This document shows, in pieces, positions 28,252 through 37,400 of a stretch of DNA of 64,000 bases. The DNA is from Sedimenticola sp. (lineage in GTDB: Bacteria; Pseudomonadota; Gammaproteobacteria; Chromatiales; Chromatiaceae). Every line of letters begins with the position of its first letter. Position 1 is the stretch's first letter. The DNA lies in the NCBI GenBank assembly GCA_002869585.1, contig PKUO01000052.1:82498-146497 (forward strand), given 5' to 3'. Both the position numbers and the translations under genes were made by a program. The notes beneath the pieces are model-generated. The model was not told the origin of the DNA and made no database searches. It worked only from the letters and a program-made list of their open reading frames with translations.

Positions 28252-28703
28252 TATGCTGAAAGTATGTGCTTACCCACATCCCAATAGGAGATCATGCCCA
28301 GCAGTTTGCAACTCCCCGGTTCCAACACCGGAATACTGGTCCGGGTATCATGCAGCAGAAGCAGCGTCTCGAGCAGCGGGGTATCCGGACGCACAGTGGC
28401 GATATCGGTATTCATGCACACCGAGATGTCCTGATCCTCGATCTCGCGAAAACGGTTATGCAGATCCTCCAGGGACTCGTGGATGAAGGAGATGTTTTTC
28501 AGCCCCTTTTCCATCAATACCGGCTTGGGCAAAACCAGCTTCAGAAGACAGTTGACGCCGAACACACCAAGATAACACCCCTCGTCATCCACCACCGGCA
28601 GGTTACGATAACGGTTTTCCATGATGAATCGCGCTGCCGTGCTGATCTTGTCGGTCGGTTTAAGAACTGTCGGATGGGGGTCCATTACTGCTGCAGCATT
28701 CAT
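28251..28703 (-). CDS. CBS-pair domain protein
   Basis: A 150-residue protein made almost entirely of two CBS repeats: the first about 1-60 (VMDPHPTVLKPTDKISTAA with RNLPVVDDEGCYLGVF), the second about 92-150 (TDIATVRPDTPLLETLLLL with TSIPVLEPGSCKLLGMI). CBS pairs bind adenine nucleotides and act as switches on partner proteins. It precedes and overlaps the NhaD-like gene, so control of ion exchange by cell energy state is a reasonable inference. It lacks a catalytic domain. Confidence 0.85.
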   Translation of the reverse strand: MNAAAVMDPHPTVLKPTDKISTAARFIMENRYRNLPVVDDEGCYLGVFGVNCLLKLVLPKPVLMEKGLKNISFIHESLEDLHNRFREIEDQDISVCMNTDIATVRPDTPLLETLLLLHDTRTSIPVLEPGSCKLLGMISYWDVGKHILSA

Positions 28704-28856
28704 GATCCTGTAACCCTAGTGCTATCGGTACGAGAAAACGTAAAAAACGTCGTCCGCCCGGTCTGCCGTAATTGTCACCGTGCATACTTAATAAAGCATA
28801 GACAGTTGTTGCCTGTACTACCCAAAAAAATGGAGCCGGTTCACTGCTCCTCCCAT

Positions 28857-28888
28857 AGAGTCAGCCCTGAAAAACAGGGGTCGACTCT
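28857..28888. terminator. Hairpin downstream of the MBX-like operon
   Basis: AGAGTC...GACTCT enclosing CCCTG-AAAAA-CAGGG, just after the last gene of the minus-strand operon (stop at 28902). No U-run follows on the minus strand, so it may be an attenuating or RNA-stabilising hairpin rather than a canonical terminator. The rest of the 198-bp gap to 28704 shows no gene. Confidence 0.45.
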
Positions 28889-28901
28889 TCAACGGCGAGG
28901 A

Positions 28902-29405
28902 TTACACGCCACCACTGTGAATAATCTCATAATAGATCTTTTCGAGTTCGTTCTTGTGCTTGGTCTCTTCATTGGCGAGAAACTGAAACAGGGACTGGAT
29001 CGGCCCCGGCTCGGTGCTTTCCGCCAATGCCGTGTACTGCTCCATGGCGGTATGTTCGCGCATCAGGGCGTACTGCAGCACAGCCTGGTCATCCGGCTTA
29101 TCCCCCAGGTCCGGCAGGTGGATGCAGTCTGAGAACTTATGGTCGCTGGCCGGTGTCATCACCTCTGCCTTGGTCAACTCCACCATCTCAGGATTGTTCG
29201 CAAGGTTACTGAACAGGTCGAAATGCTCCTGTTCCTCTGCAGCCAGCTCCTCCACCAGATAGCGGAGATTCTTGCTAACCTTGGGGATCAAATCGGAATA
29301 AAAATCCCGCGCGGTGCGCTCAAACTCGATTGCGACAGCAAGAATATCCTTCAGGCTGCTCTGAGACTTCAAACGCGCATAGCTGCTGCTTTCACCCTCA
29401 CTCAT
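28902..29405 (-). CDS. Ferritin-like diiron protein (rubrerythrin-related), last gene of the MBX-like operon
   Basis: A 167-residue four-helix protein of the ferritin/rubrerythrin superfamily. The iron-binding ExxH pairs are present: E in AIEFERTARDFY, EEQEH in VEELAAEEQEHFDLF, E in MREHTAMEQY, and EETKH near the C-terminus. There is no rubredoxin-type CxxC domain. The start at 29405 overlaps the stop of the upstream oxidoreductase fusion gene (ATGA), so it is translationally coupled to the complex. A peroxide-reducing or iron-handling role near the NAD(P)H module is inference. Confidence 0.82.
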   Translation of the reverse strand: MSEGESSSYARLKSQSSLKDILAVAIEFERTARDFYSDLIPKVSKNLRYLVEELAAEEQEHFDLFSNLANNPEMVELTKAEVMTPASDHKFSDCIHLPDLGDKPDDQAVLQYALMREHTAMEQYTALAESTEPGPIQSLFQFLANEETKHKNELEKIYYEIIHSGGV

Positions 29406-31204
29406 TTCACCGCCTCCTGTTGCTTGAGCCACTGCTCGATACTCTTTGCGACACGATGGCCATCAGCAACGGCATGCACCACATCCGGACCGTTCACACA
29501 GTCACCTGCCGACCAGAGCCATGACTCAGAAGTTCGACCATCTCTGTCCACCGCTATACGACCCCGGTTCCATTCCAGCGCTTCAGTCAGATCCTCACCC
29601 AGCAGGCTGATATCGCTCATCTGGCCAATCGCCTCGATGATCATCTCACCTTCGTGAATCTGTTCATCACTCTCATCGAACTTGGGTGCAAAACGGTGCT
29701 GTTCGTCGAATATGGACAATACCTTCCAGGTTTTCAAGCCAATCACCTTCCCGCTGCCGTCCACTTCACAGGATTGCGGTCCCCGACTGTCGAGGATATT
29801 GATGCCCTCTTCCAGGGACTCTTTCACCTCGACCTGATCGGCCAGAAAATGCGCCAGATCCTCCAAAGCCGTCAGGGTAACCTGCACCTCGCCATATTTC
29901 TGCTTCTGCAGACGCGCCATGCTGCGTGCGATATCCATCGCTACGTTACCCCCGCCGATCACCACCAGGGAGCGTGGCACCTCAACCGCCACTCCCAGGG
30001 TAATATCACGCAACAGATCCACCGCCTTGTAGACAGCAGGGTGATCCGAATTGGGGATGCGTGTCGAGCGTCCCTGCTGCAGACCGATGGACAAGACCAC
30101 CGCATCGCTCTCTTCACGCAACTGCTGCATGGGGATGTCCACGCCTATTCGGGTGTTGTAGTGGATATCGACACCCATTGCAGCAATGACACCCACATCC
30201 TGATCGAGAACGTCATAAGGCAGACGATACTCGGGGATACAGTAGCGTGTCATGCCACCCGCCTTGTCCAGTGCCTCATATACATCCACCTTATGCCCCT
30301 GCCGGGCCAGATCATAGGCGGCCGTGAGACCTGCAGGTCCGGCGCCGATAATCGCTATCTTCTTGCCGGTGGCTGGCGCTGTCTTGCCAACGATCTCCTT
30401 GTAACGCGCATAGGGCACCTGCTCGGTGATATGACGTTTGAGCCAACGGATCGCAATGGGATCGCCTTCATGGCTGGAGGCACAGGAGGTTTCACAACGA
30501 TGGGTACAGATGCGTCCACAAACCTCGGAAAAGGGGTTGGTGTCGTAAAGAATGGCCAGCCCACGCTCATAATCACCATCACGCACGGCGGCAATGTAAT
30601 TTGGAATGTCCATATGCGTGGGACAGGTAGCGATACAAAGCCCGCAAGCCACACAGCGATCAGCCTCCAGCTTCGCCTGATCAACGGAATAGCCGTTGAC
30701 GATCTCGACAAACGAATCGATACGCGCTTCCGCTTCAAGCTCGCCCATGTGCACCCGCGTACCAAGAGTCAACCTGTGCCCGTCCGGCCGTTGGTAGCCG
30801 AGTTCGGCGTCATCCCAATGTTTTTTATCCACCCCCGGCGTAAAGCGGAAGGCGTCCGGATCGATCTCCACCCATTTATACTCATTGGACATGGTCAACG
30901 AGCCGGTCATGCAGACATCGACACACAGCGCACACCAGCAGCAGCGTCCGTAATCGATGCGGGGCCGCAATCCGGAATCACCCTCTTTCACCGAACGCCC
31001 TTCGACTGGCAACATATCGATCGCCCCGTTCTGGCAAATCGTCTCACAGGTGCCGCAGCCGATACATTTCTCAACGTCATTTTGATGGAAGCCCCGATAG
31101 CGCGGTGCACCGGGCCGATCGTTCAGCGGATCGGCAATGGAGACCGGATCACGGAAGATATTCTTCCAGACGGTAAAGGGGGATAGGACGTCACGTATAC
31201 CCAT
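29402..31204 (-). CDS. NuoI-like ferredoxin fused to GltD-like NAD(P)H:acceptor oxidoreductase
   Basis: A 600-residue fusion. Residues about 40-115 carry two [4Fe-4S] motifs of NuoI/MbxN type: CIGCGTCETICQNGA and CCWCALCVDVCMTGS. From about 180 a glutamate synthase small-subunit module follows: CVACGLCIATCPTHMD and the Cys-rich VCGRICTHRCETSC (N-terminal Fe-S domain), an FAD Rossmann fold IAIIGAGPAGLTAAYDLA with GGMTRYCIPEYRLP, and the NAD(P)H-binding VVIGGGNVAMDIARS. The FAD-site SAGDCVNGPDVV is near the C-terminus. Electrons from NAD(P)H would thus enter the membrane complex directly, in place of NuoEFG. It lies between the NuoD-like gene (9-bp gap) and the diiron gene (4-bp overlap). A related layout of GltD-like proteins with MBX genes is known in some anaerobes; I do not know this fusion as a described enzyme. 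Confidence 0.88.
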   Translation of the reverse strand: MGIRDVLSPFTVWKNIFRDPVSIADPLNDRPGAPRYRGFHQNDVEKCIGCGTCETICQNGAIDMLPVEGRSVKEGDSGLRPRIDYGRCCWCALCVDVCMTGSLTMSNEYKWVEIDPDAFRFTPGVDKKHWDDAELGYQRPDGHRLTLGTRVHMGELEAEARIDSFVEIVNGYSVDQAKLEADRCVACGLCIATCPTHMDIPNYIAAVRDGDYERGLAILYDTNPFSEVCGRICTHRCETSCASSHEGDPIAIRWLKRHITEQVPYARYKEIVGKTAPATGKKIAIIGAGPAGLTAAYDLARQGHKVDVYEALDKAGGMTRYCIPEYRLPYDVLDQDVGVIAAMGVDIHYNTRIGVDIPMQQLREESDAVVLSIGLQQGRSTRIPNSDHPAVYKAVDLLRDITLGVAVEVPRSLVVIGGGNVAMDIARSMARLQKQKYGEVQVTLTALEDLAHFLADQVEVKESLEEGINILDSRGPQSCEVDGSGKVIGLKTWKVLSIFDEQHRFAPKFDESDEQIHEGEMIIEAIGQMSDISLLGEDLTEALEWNRGRIAVDRDGRTSESWLWSAGDCVNGPDVVHAVADGHRVAKSIEQWLKQQEAVK

Positions 31205-31213
31205 CGTAATCTC

Positions 31214-32401
31214 TTATCTCTCGATCTCTGGCGGATAGGTGTGCAGTGACACCATCAATCCGGCCACATCGGCAATATTCACATTCACGATAAATCGTTC
31301 CAGCAACGCCATGGCATGGGTATAGGAAGGACCACGCACATTCACACGACGGGGATAACCGCTGCCATCGGTGACCAGGTAATAACCGTACTCACCGCGC
31401 GAGCATTCACCGCGCACATAGGTTTCGCCCCGTGGAATCTTCCAGTGCAACACATTCGGCAAAGGCGCCATCACCGGGCCAGCTTTGGGCATCCTGACCA
31501 GGATCTGTCGAATCAGGTCGATCGATACCAACAGATCACGACGGCGCACATCGGAGCGCGCATAGATATCCGACTCGGTAGCGACAACCGGCTCGAAATC
31601 CAGTTCCGGATAGACCAGGTAGGGCTGATCCCTGCGCACATCCTTGGCCACTCCGGCAGCCCGCGCCGTCGGTCCGGTTACCCCATAGCTGTCGAGTAGT
31701 GCCGGATCGATGTAACCCACACCGACTGCACGCTTCTTGTAGATAGCATTGCAGAACATCGCCTCGTAGACATCCTGCAGGGTGCTTTCGATCTCCTGCA
31801 GGGTCTCTTCCATACGCGCTTCGAAGCCGTCAGGCAGACCATCACGCACGCCACCCGGCATGATGAACATGTGGTAGATACGCGCGCCGGTCAGCTCTTC
31901 AAAACGATCCAGCATCAGATCACGCACATAGGTGGTCCACTGGCCGATAACGCCCATGCCAAATGCACCGGCCTGTCCACCGAGGTACATCAGGTAACTG
32001 TTGATGCGCCCCATCTCCAGGATCAGCGTACGAATCCAGTTGGCTTTTTCCGGCACTTTAATACCGGCCAGCTCTTCCACCGCAGCGGCATAGCAGTATT
32101 CGTTGAAATCCGGTTCGGGTACGCAGATTCGGCAGACGATCGGAAAGCACTGGATGAAGGTACGCCGCTCCATCAGCTTTTCAAAGCCACGGTGCAGGTA
32201 ACCGACATGGGTCTTGCCCTCGACCACCTCGTCGCCACAGACGGTCAATTCGACCGACATATTGCCGGTGATACCGGGGTGTTGCGGCCCCTGCCAGAGC
32301 TTCAGATACTTGCCGGAAGACAGATCTATATCCAGCGTGCCATCGGCACGTTTTTCGGGATATTGGCTGCGGTCGTCCTGAAAGGGTTTAAACGGAGCCA
32401 T
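31214..32401 (-). CDS. NuoD/MbxL-like 49-kDa (NiFe large-subunit-like) protein
   Basis: A 395-residue homologue of complex I subunit NuoD and of the NiFe-hydrogenase large subunit. It has GPQHPGITGNMSV at the N-terminus and HVGYLHRGFEKLME. The first hydrogenase Cys motif survives as C90-R-I-C93 (in FPIVCRICVPEPDFNEY), but the C-terminal one (DPCxxC in hydrogenases) is replaced by IADVAGLMV at about 376-384, so no NiFe centre can form. This half-motif state is unlike ordinary NuoD, which has neither pair, and resembles MBX/MBS-type subunits. Separated from nuoC by 1 bp. Confidence 0.9.
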   Translation of the reverse strand: MAPFKPFQDDRSQYPEKRADGTLDIDLSSGKYLKLWQGPQHPGITGNMSVELTVCGDEVVEGKTHVGYLHRGFEKLMERRTFIQCFPIVCRICVPEPDFNEYCYAAAVEELAGIKVPEKANWIRTLILEMGRINSYLMYLGGQAGAFGMGVIGQWTTYVRDLMLDRFEELTGARIYHMFIMPGGVRDGLPDGFEARMEETLQEIESTLQDVYEAMFCNAIYKKRAVGVGYIDPALLDSYGVTGPTARAAGVAKDVRRDQPYLVYPELDFEPVVATESDIYARSDVRRRDLLVSIDLIRQILVRMPKAGPVMAPLPNVLHWKIPRGETYVRGECSRGEYGYYLVTDGSGYPRRVNVRGPSYTHAMALLERFIVNVNIADVAGLMVSLHTYPPEIER

Positions 32402-32402
32402 G

Positions 32403-32939
32403 TTACTTGCCGTCCGGGTAGAGTTGTTCTTTCATATGCTGAGCCGGGTCCCGGGTTTCACGTCCCGGCCGCTGCTTATAGGTTTCATCGGCATACTTGA
32501 GGGTATCGAAATCACGGCGGTATGGCGGAATGTCTGCCCAACCCTCCAGAATGAAATCCTCGTTCAGCCGGGTACTACCAGGGAAATCGATGCCGAACAT
32601 CTCGCGCAGCTCGCGCTGATAGGTCGCCGCTGTCGGCCAGATATCGTGAATGCTCTCCATCGTCGCTTCATCACGCGGGATCATCACCCGCACACCGATA
32701 TCCCTGCCATGAGTACGATCACTGAGCAGATAAGTAAGTTGAAACTCACCCTCTTCCAGCCAATCCACTGCGGTCAGAATCACCAGATGTGTGAATCCCT
32801 CTTTGTCGCGCAGATGCATCAGCAACGGGCGCAACTGCCCCCTGCCTGCTGTCACGAAGGCCAGATCGGGACGCTGTTCAACCGGGTCGGTCAGCGAATA
32901 GGGTGTTGTGAGACTTTCCAGCAATTCACGCATTGTCAT
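32403..32939 (-). CDS. NuoC/MbxK-like 30-kDa subunit
   Basis: A 178-residue hydrophilic peripheral-arm subunit. The core LVILTAVDWLEEGEFQLTYLLSD and the conserved signature of 30-kDa subunits, YQRELREMFGIDFPG, are present, followed by a C-terminal tail with PPYRRDF. It is separate from the NuoD-like gene, unlike the NuoCD fusion of E. coli. An alternative start is Met3. It contacts the NuoD-like subunit and has no cofactor of its own. Confidence 0.9.
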   Translation of the reverse strand: MTMRELLESLTTPYSLTDPVEQRPDLAFVTAGRGQLRPLLMHLRDKEGFTHLVILTAVDWLEEGEFQLTYLLSDRTHGRDIGVRVMIPRDEATMESIHDIWPTAATYQRELREMFGIDFPGSTRLNEDFILEGWADIPPYRRDFDTLKYADETYKQRPGRETRDPAQHMKEQLYPDGK

Positions 32940-32942
32940 TGG

Positions 32943-33584
32943 TTACCAGTTGTAGTCCGGCATATCCCAGTCCAGAATCACCTTCTTCTGGTTTGCCTTG
33001 TACCATTCAAAATTCTCGGCATATTGGTTGGCGCCCTCCGCCTTGCCAGCGCGAATGAGTTTTTTCAACTCCTCGAAGCCTGCCAACAGCGCTTCCGGTC
33101 GCGGCATGCAGCCTGCGATATAGAGATCGACCGGCAGATAGTCATCGAGGCACTTGATAGTGTTATAGGAGTCCCAGTACATACCACCGTTGATGGTGCA
33201 GGAGCCCAGGCCAATTACATACTTGGGGTTCTGCATCTGCTCGTATGAACGGATGGCACGCTTGAGGGTCTTGACCGAGAGATAGCCTGAAATGATAAAC
33301 AGATTCGACTGACGCGGGGTGGGACGCCACTGCACGCCGTAGCGGTAGGCATCAAAGCGTGGCGTCATCAGCGGGCGCATCTCGATGGCGCCACAGCCTG
33401 TTCCGAAACCCAAAATCCAGAGCGACTCGGCCCGCGCCCAGTTGAAAAAGCCTTCGATGATCTTCGAATAGGCCTGAGGCATGACAGTGGGTGCCGCCTC
33501 GCAATAGTAATCGCGCAGCGGTTCGACCTCGAACTCGATCCCGTCAGGGCCTTTTACGATACGTTTTTCTAACTCTTCTTTCAT
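32943..33584 (-). CDS. NuoB/MbxJ-like Fe-S subunit
   Basis: A 213-residue subunit carrying the terminal (proximal, N2-like) [4Fe-4S] cluster. Cysteines fall at C64 (FGTGCGAIEM), C129 (GLGSCTINGG) and C159 (IAGCMPRPEAL). Complex I NuoB has two adjacent Cys at the first position (CC); here it is Gly-Cys, so one expected ligand is missing. Other Cys are C28 and C145. Such three-Cys ligation has been discussed for sulfane reductases and would leave a coordination site open; that is inference here. Gaps of 3 bp separate it from both neighbours. Confidence 0.9.
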   Translation of the reverse strand: MKEELEKRIVKGPDGIEFEVEPLRDYYCEAAPTVMPQAYSKIIEGFFNWARAESLWILGFGTGCGAIEMRPLMTPRFDAYRYGVQWRPTPRQSNLFIISGYLSVKTLKRAIRSYEQMQNPKYVIGLGSCTINGGMYWDSYNTIKCLDDYLPVDLYIAGCMPRPEALLAGFEELKKLIRAGKAEGANQYAENFEWYKANQKKVILDWDMPDYNW

Positions 33585-33587
33585 AAT

Positions 33588-34493
33588 TTACACCAGCAGG
33601 ATCGCAAGAATGCCCAACGGCATTGCCCAAATCAGGAACCAGCGAATCGACTGCTCGACACGAAAACGCGGGAACGCCACGCCGACAAAGGCCGACACCA
33701 TGTAGATCAAAAAGACCTTGAGGAAAAAGATCGGCCAGTTGGTCGCGCCACCGAAAAAGAGATTCGTGTAGATCACAACCTTGGCCACAGGAAAAATCAC
33801 CCGGTTGGTCTGCATCAGCGCCAGATAGGAGGAGTGGTATTCCGTCGGTGGTCCTATGGGGATCTCCTGCGGGGCCAGCACCACATCGAAGGGCGGTCGC
33901 ATCATGGAGCCGAGAAAGGCCATCATCGCCGCCACCACAGCCAAGGGGTTAGTGAACAGCGTCCAGTTGAGGACACTACCCTGCTGGGCGGCCACGATCT
34001 CGGTGATCGACAGCGTCTCGTACTGAAGCGCCACCGAGAAGACCGCCAGCGCCATCGGCAACTCAGCGGCAGTGACCTGTGAAAGACCGCGTGTAATACC
34101 AATTGCGGAGTGCGGAGATCCGCTCTCGGCCGCACCCAGCGCCATACCCAGTGTGCCGAAGAAGATAAAATAGAGTGCCAGGATCAGATCGCCGGCAAAC
34201 GACAGGTTGGAGAACATCTCCGAGCCATAGATCGATGGCACGAACAGCAGCAGCCCGACACCACCGCTCAAGCGGAACACCGGTCCCAGATAGAACATCA
34301 CGCCATGGGTAATGGAGCTGCGCAGCCCGTAGTTTTTGATCAGGTCGATATAGTTCTGGTAGATCGGGATACCGTGACGACGCCCGACACGTGCCGCAAT
34401 TTTGGCGATAAAGGCCGTCATCAACAGGCCATAGTTGACGACAATAAACAACGTCAACAGCGAATAGGGGATTTTGATCCATTCAAATTCCAT
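33588..34493 (-). CDS. NuoH/MbxM-like membrane subunit
   Basis: A 301-residue membrane protein with about eight hydrophobic segments, the link between peripheral arm and ion-pumping arm. Recognisable signatures include ARVGRRHGIPIYQNYIDLIK near the N-terminus and the loop MMRPPFDVVLAPQEIPIG with the acidic chain used at the quinone or coupling site in complex I. Downstream of the large antiporter fusion by 2 bp and upstream of nuoB by 3 bp. Confidence 0.9.
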   Translation of the reverse strand: MEFEWIKIPYSLLTLFIVVNYGLLMTAFIAKIAARVGRRHGIPIYQNYIDLIKNYGLRSSITHGVMFYLGPVFRLSGGVGLLLFVPSIYGSEMFSNLSFAGDLILALYFIFFGTLGMALGAAESGSPHSAIGITRGLSQVTAAELPMALAVFSVALQYETLSITEIVAAQQGSVLNWTLFTNPLAVVAAMMAFLGSMMRPPFDVVLAPQEIPIGPPTEYHSSYLALMQTNRVIFPVAKVVIYTNLFFGGATNWPIFFLKVFLIYMVSAFVGVAFPRFRVEQSIRWFLIWAMPLGILAILLV

Positions 34494-34495
34494 GG

Positions 34496-37400
34496 CTACA
34501 CCCCCATCCGAACGAAGAAGACCACCACAACAAAGAGCAACAGATGATAGGCATAGGTCTGTCCGTTACCGGTGTAGAGCCGTCGCACAAGGTTGGCTGC
34601 GGCATGTAGAAAATCGGTGATGGTGTTCCAGAACAGCGTCACGAACGGCTGCACCATGAAGCCGAGCGCCTTGCGGTAAGGTGCGAAGAAGTTCCAGGCA
34701 AAGTGCGTGGTCTCGGGCCGGTAAGGACGTTCTGCCGAAAAGACGATATTGAACTGCTTCACCTTCTGCGCCTTGCGATTCACAAACAACAGCCAGAAGA
34801 ACAGCAGCATAAAGATCACACCGATGATGATCATGATGTTGATCGGACTCCAATACCCGTACTGACTGGTAATCAGCAGTCCATCCCAGCCCAGCCCACC
34901 ATTGGGGAAAAAGTCGTTGAGATAGCGATCCACATGACGCAGAGCGATACCGGGAACCAGCGCGAACACCAGCAGACAGGCGACATAGATCATCTGCGGC
35001 AATATCAACCAGAATGGTGCCTCCTTGATCCGACGATGTTCATCCTTCAACTGACCGAGGAAGATCGTATGGATCAGACGGAACAGATAGAGGAAAGCCA
35101 CCGGTACGGAGAGAAAAATGATCAGCATCGGCAGGCGATATTCGCTCGACATGATGGCGTTATAGAAAATCCAGCGCCCTCCGAAGCCGGACAGCGGCGG
35201 CACACCCGACACAGCGATAATGCCAATCATGACCGCGATAAAGCTCAGCGGCATCAGCGTAATCAGACCACCCATGCGATACATATCGCGAGTGCCTGTG
35301 CGCTTGGCCACGCCACCCACGGACATGAACAGCATGGACTTGTAGATGTAGTGATTGATCACGAACATCAACGCCATCAGCCAACCGAGGTGGTTCATCA
35401 ATGCGAGACCGAACAGCGCGTAGCCCATCTGTCCAATCGAGGAATAGGCCAGAAGCCGCTTAGCGTCCTCCTCGAAGATCGCCATCAGATTACCCAGTAA
35501 CGCCGAGAGGGCCCCGATCCAGAGCATCACATAGTTGAGCTTGATACCGTGCAGCTCCTGAATACCCATGCCCAGCATCAGCATCATCAAACCATAGAGA
35601 CCAGCCTTCAGGAGGATACCTGACACCATCGGCGACACGTCGGTCTCGGCCTCTGCATGGGCGCCGGGCAACCAGATGTGCAGGCCAATCGCGGCCGTCT
35701 TGGTCATGAAACCAACCGCCAGCAATATGAACACCCAGGGCGCGAGCGGTGTCGCCACTTCACTCAGGGATTGAATAGTGAAATGCACAGCACCATCTGC
35801 CGCCAGCGCAAAACCTGCCAGGATGGAAAATGCCCCCGCCAAAGAGAATATGGCATAGGAGAGCGCATGGGGTTCTGAATGCTTGCCGCGCAGAATCAGG
35901 AAATAGGAACCGATAGTCAGGAGTTCCCATGCGGCAAAGAAGTCGAACGAATCAGTAGCCCGGATCAGCATCACCAGTCCGGCATACATCAACATGGCGC
36001 CGGGATAGAAACCAATGCGTTTTCCGCTTGTGTGGAAGCTCGCCAGCAGCGTGAGCGCTCCGCCCAGGGTAAAGATGATGATAAATATCAAGCGCAGCGG
36101 ATCGTATTCGGTATAGGTCATGGCGAAGTAACCGACCAGACCGCTAATGGCCACGATGTTCTTGAACCAGGCTGGCAACCACTCCAACAGCAGGAAGGCC
36201 AGCGCAAACAACAGCGGTAATGCGAGCAGCAGATTGGCGCGCCCGGACAACTCGCCCCACAGAAAAGCCATCGCCCATCCAGCAACTACTGCGGCGAAAA
36301 TCACAACCTGTTTCAGCGGGTCAGAAACCACACCCTGCGCCGGCCGTTCCCGCTTGATGATGTATCCAAACCAGCGGAACAGATAGCCCGCCTCGATCAG
36401 TGCGCCAAACAGAATCAATGCCAGCAGAGCCAACCGGCCTTCCGCGGCCAGATAGCGAGCCAGTTCCCACTTGGCGTAAAAACCCGGGAATGGCGGCAGG
36501 CCGACCAACAGAAATACAAAGGTCAAGAAAGCAAAAATCAGCAGCGGATGGCCGCGCAGCGCACTCCAATCGGTAAGCCCCCGCCCGGCAACCAGTCCTG
36601 ACAACCAGTAGAGACCCGCTTTACCCACCGCATGGGCAATCAGCACACCGAAAGCGATGTAGTAGTAATCGTCACCCAGAATGTCGCGCTGCCCCAGCAC
36701 CGTAAACACCAAACCGATCTGTGCAATCGATGAGTACCCCAACAGACGCCGGTCATTGCTCTGTGACAACGCCAGGGTGTTGGAGACAACGAAGGTGACA
36801 ATCCCGATTGCGGTGGCAACCGGTAGCCAGCTCACACCACCGATCAGCAGCAGTTTATCCACCGCATAGAGCGCAGCCGCGCCGGTTGCCGCGGAAAAAA
36901 TCGCGGAAAAGGCCGGATGCGCGGATTCATATATATCCAATGCCCAACCATTCGCCGGGAAAGGCTTCAGCTCGGCCACAATGGCGATGAACATCAGGAA
37001 GAAGGCGATGACACCCCCTTGCAGCGCCATGAGATCAGCACCCGCCATCCCATCAATATTGAGCGTGCCTGTGGCATGGTAGGCGAAGATAATGCCGACC
37101 AGCAGCAGCACCGAAATGATCTGCGAGGCAATCAGATATTTGAAACCCGCCGATAACGCACGACTGTTGGACTGCACATCATCCGACAGCAGAATCAGAC
37201 CACCCGTCGAGATCACCACCAGTTCGAAGAAGACGAACAGGTTGAATATATCCCGGGTCAGGATAATGCCCGACAACGCCATGATGGCGATTAGCAGCAC
37301 AACCAACGAACGCCGCCCCAGACGGAACAATACCTCTTTCAGATAGAGCGCTGAGAGCAGCCCGGTCAGATTGACCAGAAGGGTCAGCACCGCCTCGGGC

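Noticed and set aside
29654-31186. A 510-codon open frame on the plus strand
   Set aside because: It is antisense to the NuoI-GltD fusion gene, which has clear Fe-S, FAD and NAD(P)H motifs; the plus-strand translation has no recognisable domain.
31214-33584. Reading the operon as an energy-converting NiFe hydrogenase
   Set aside because: The C-terminal DPCxxC motif needed for the NiFe centre is missing and no hydrogenase maturation genes are nearby.
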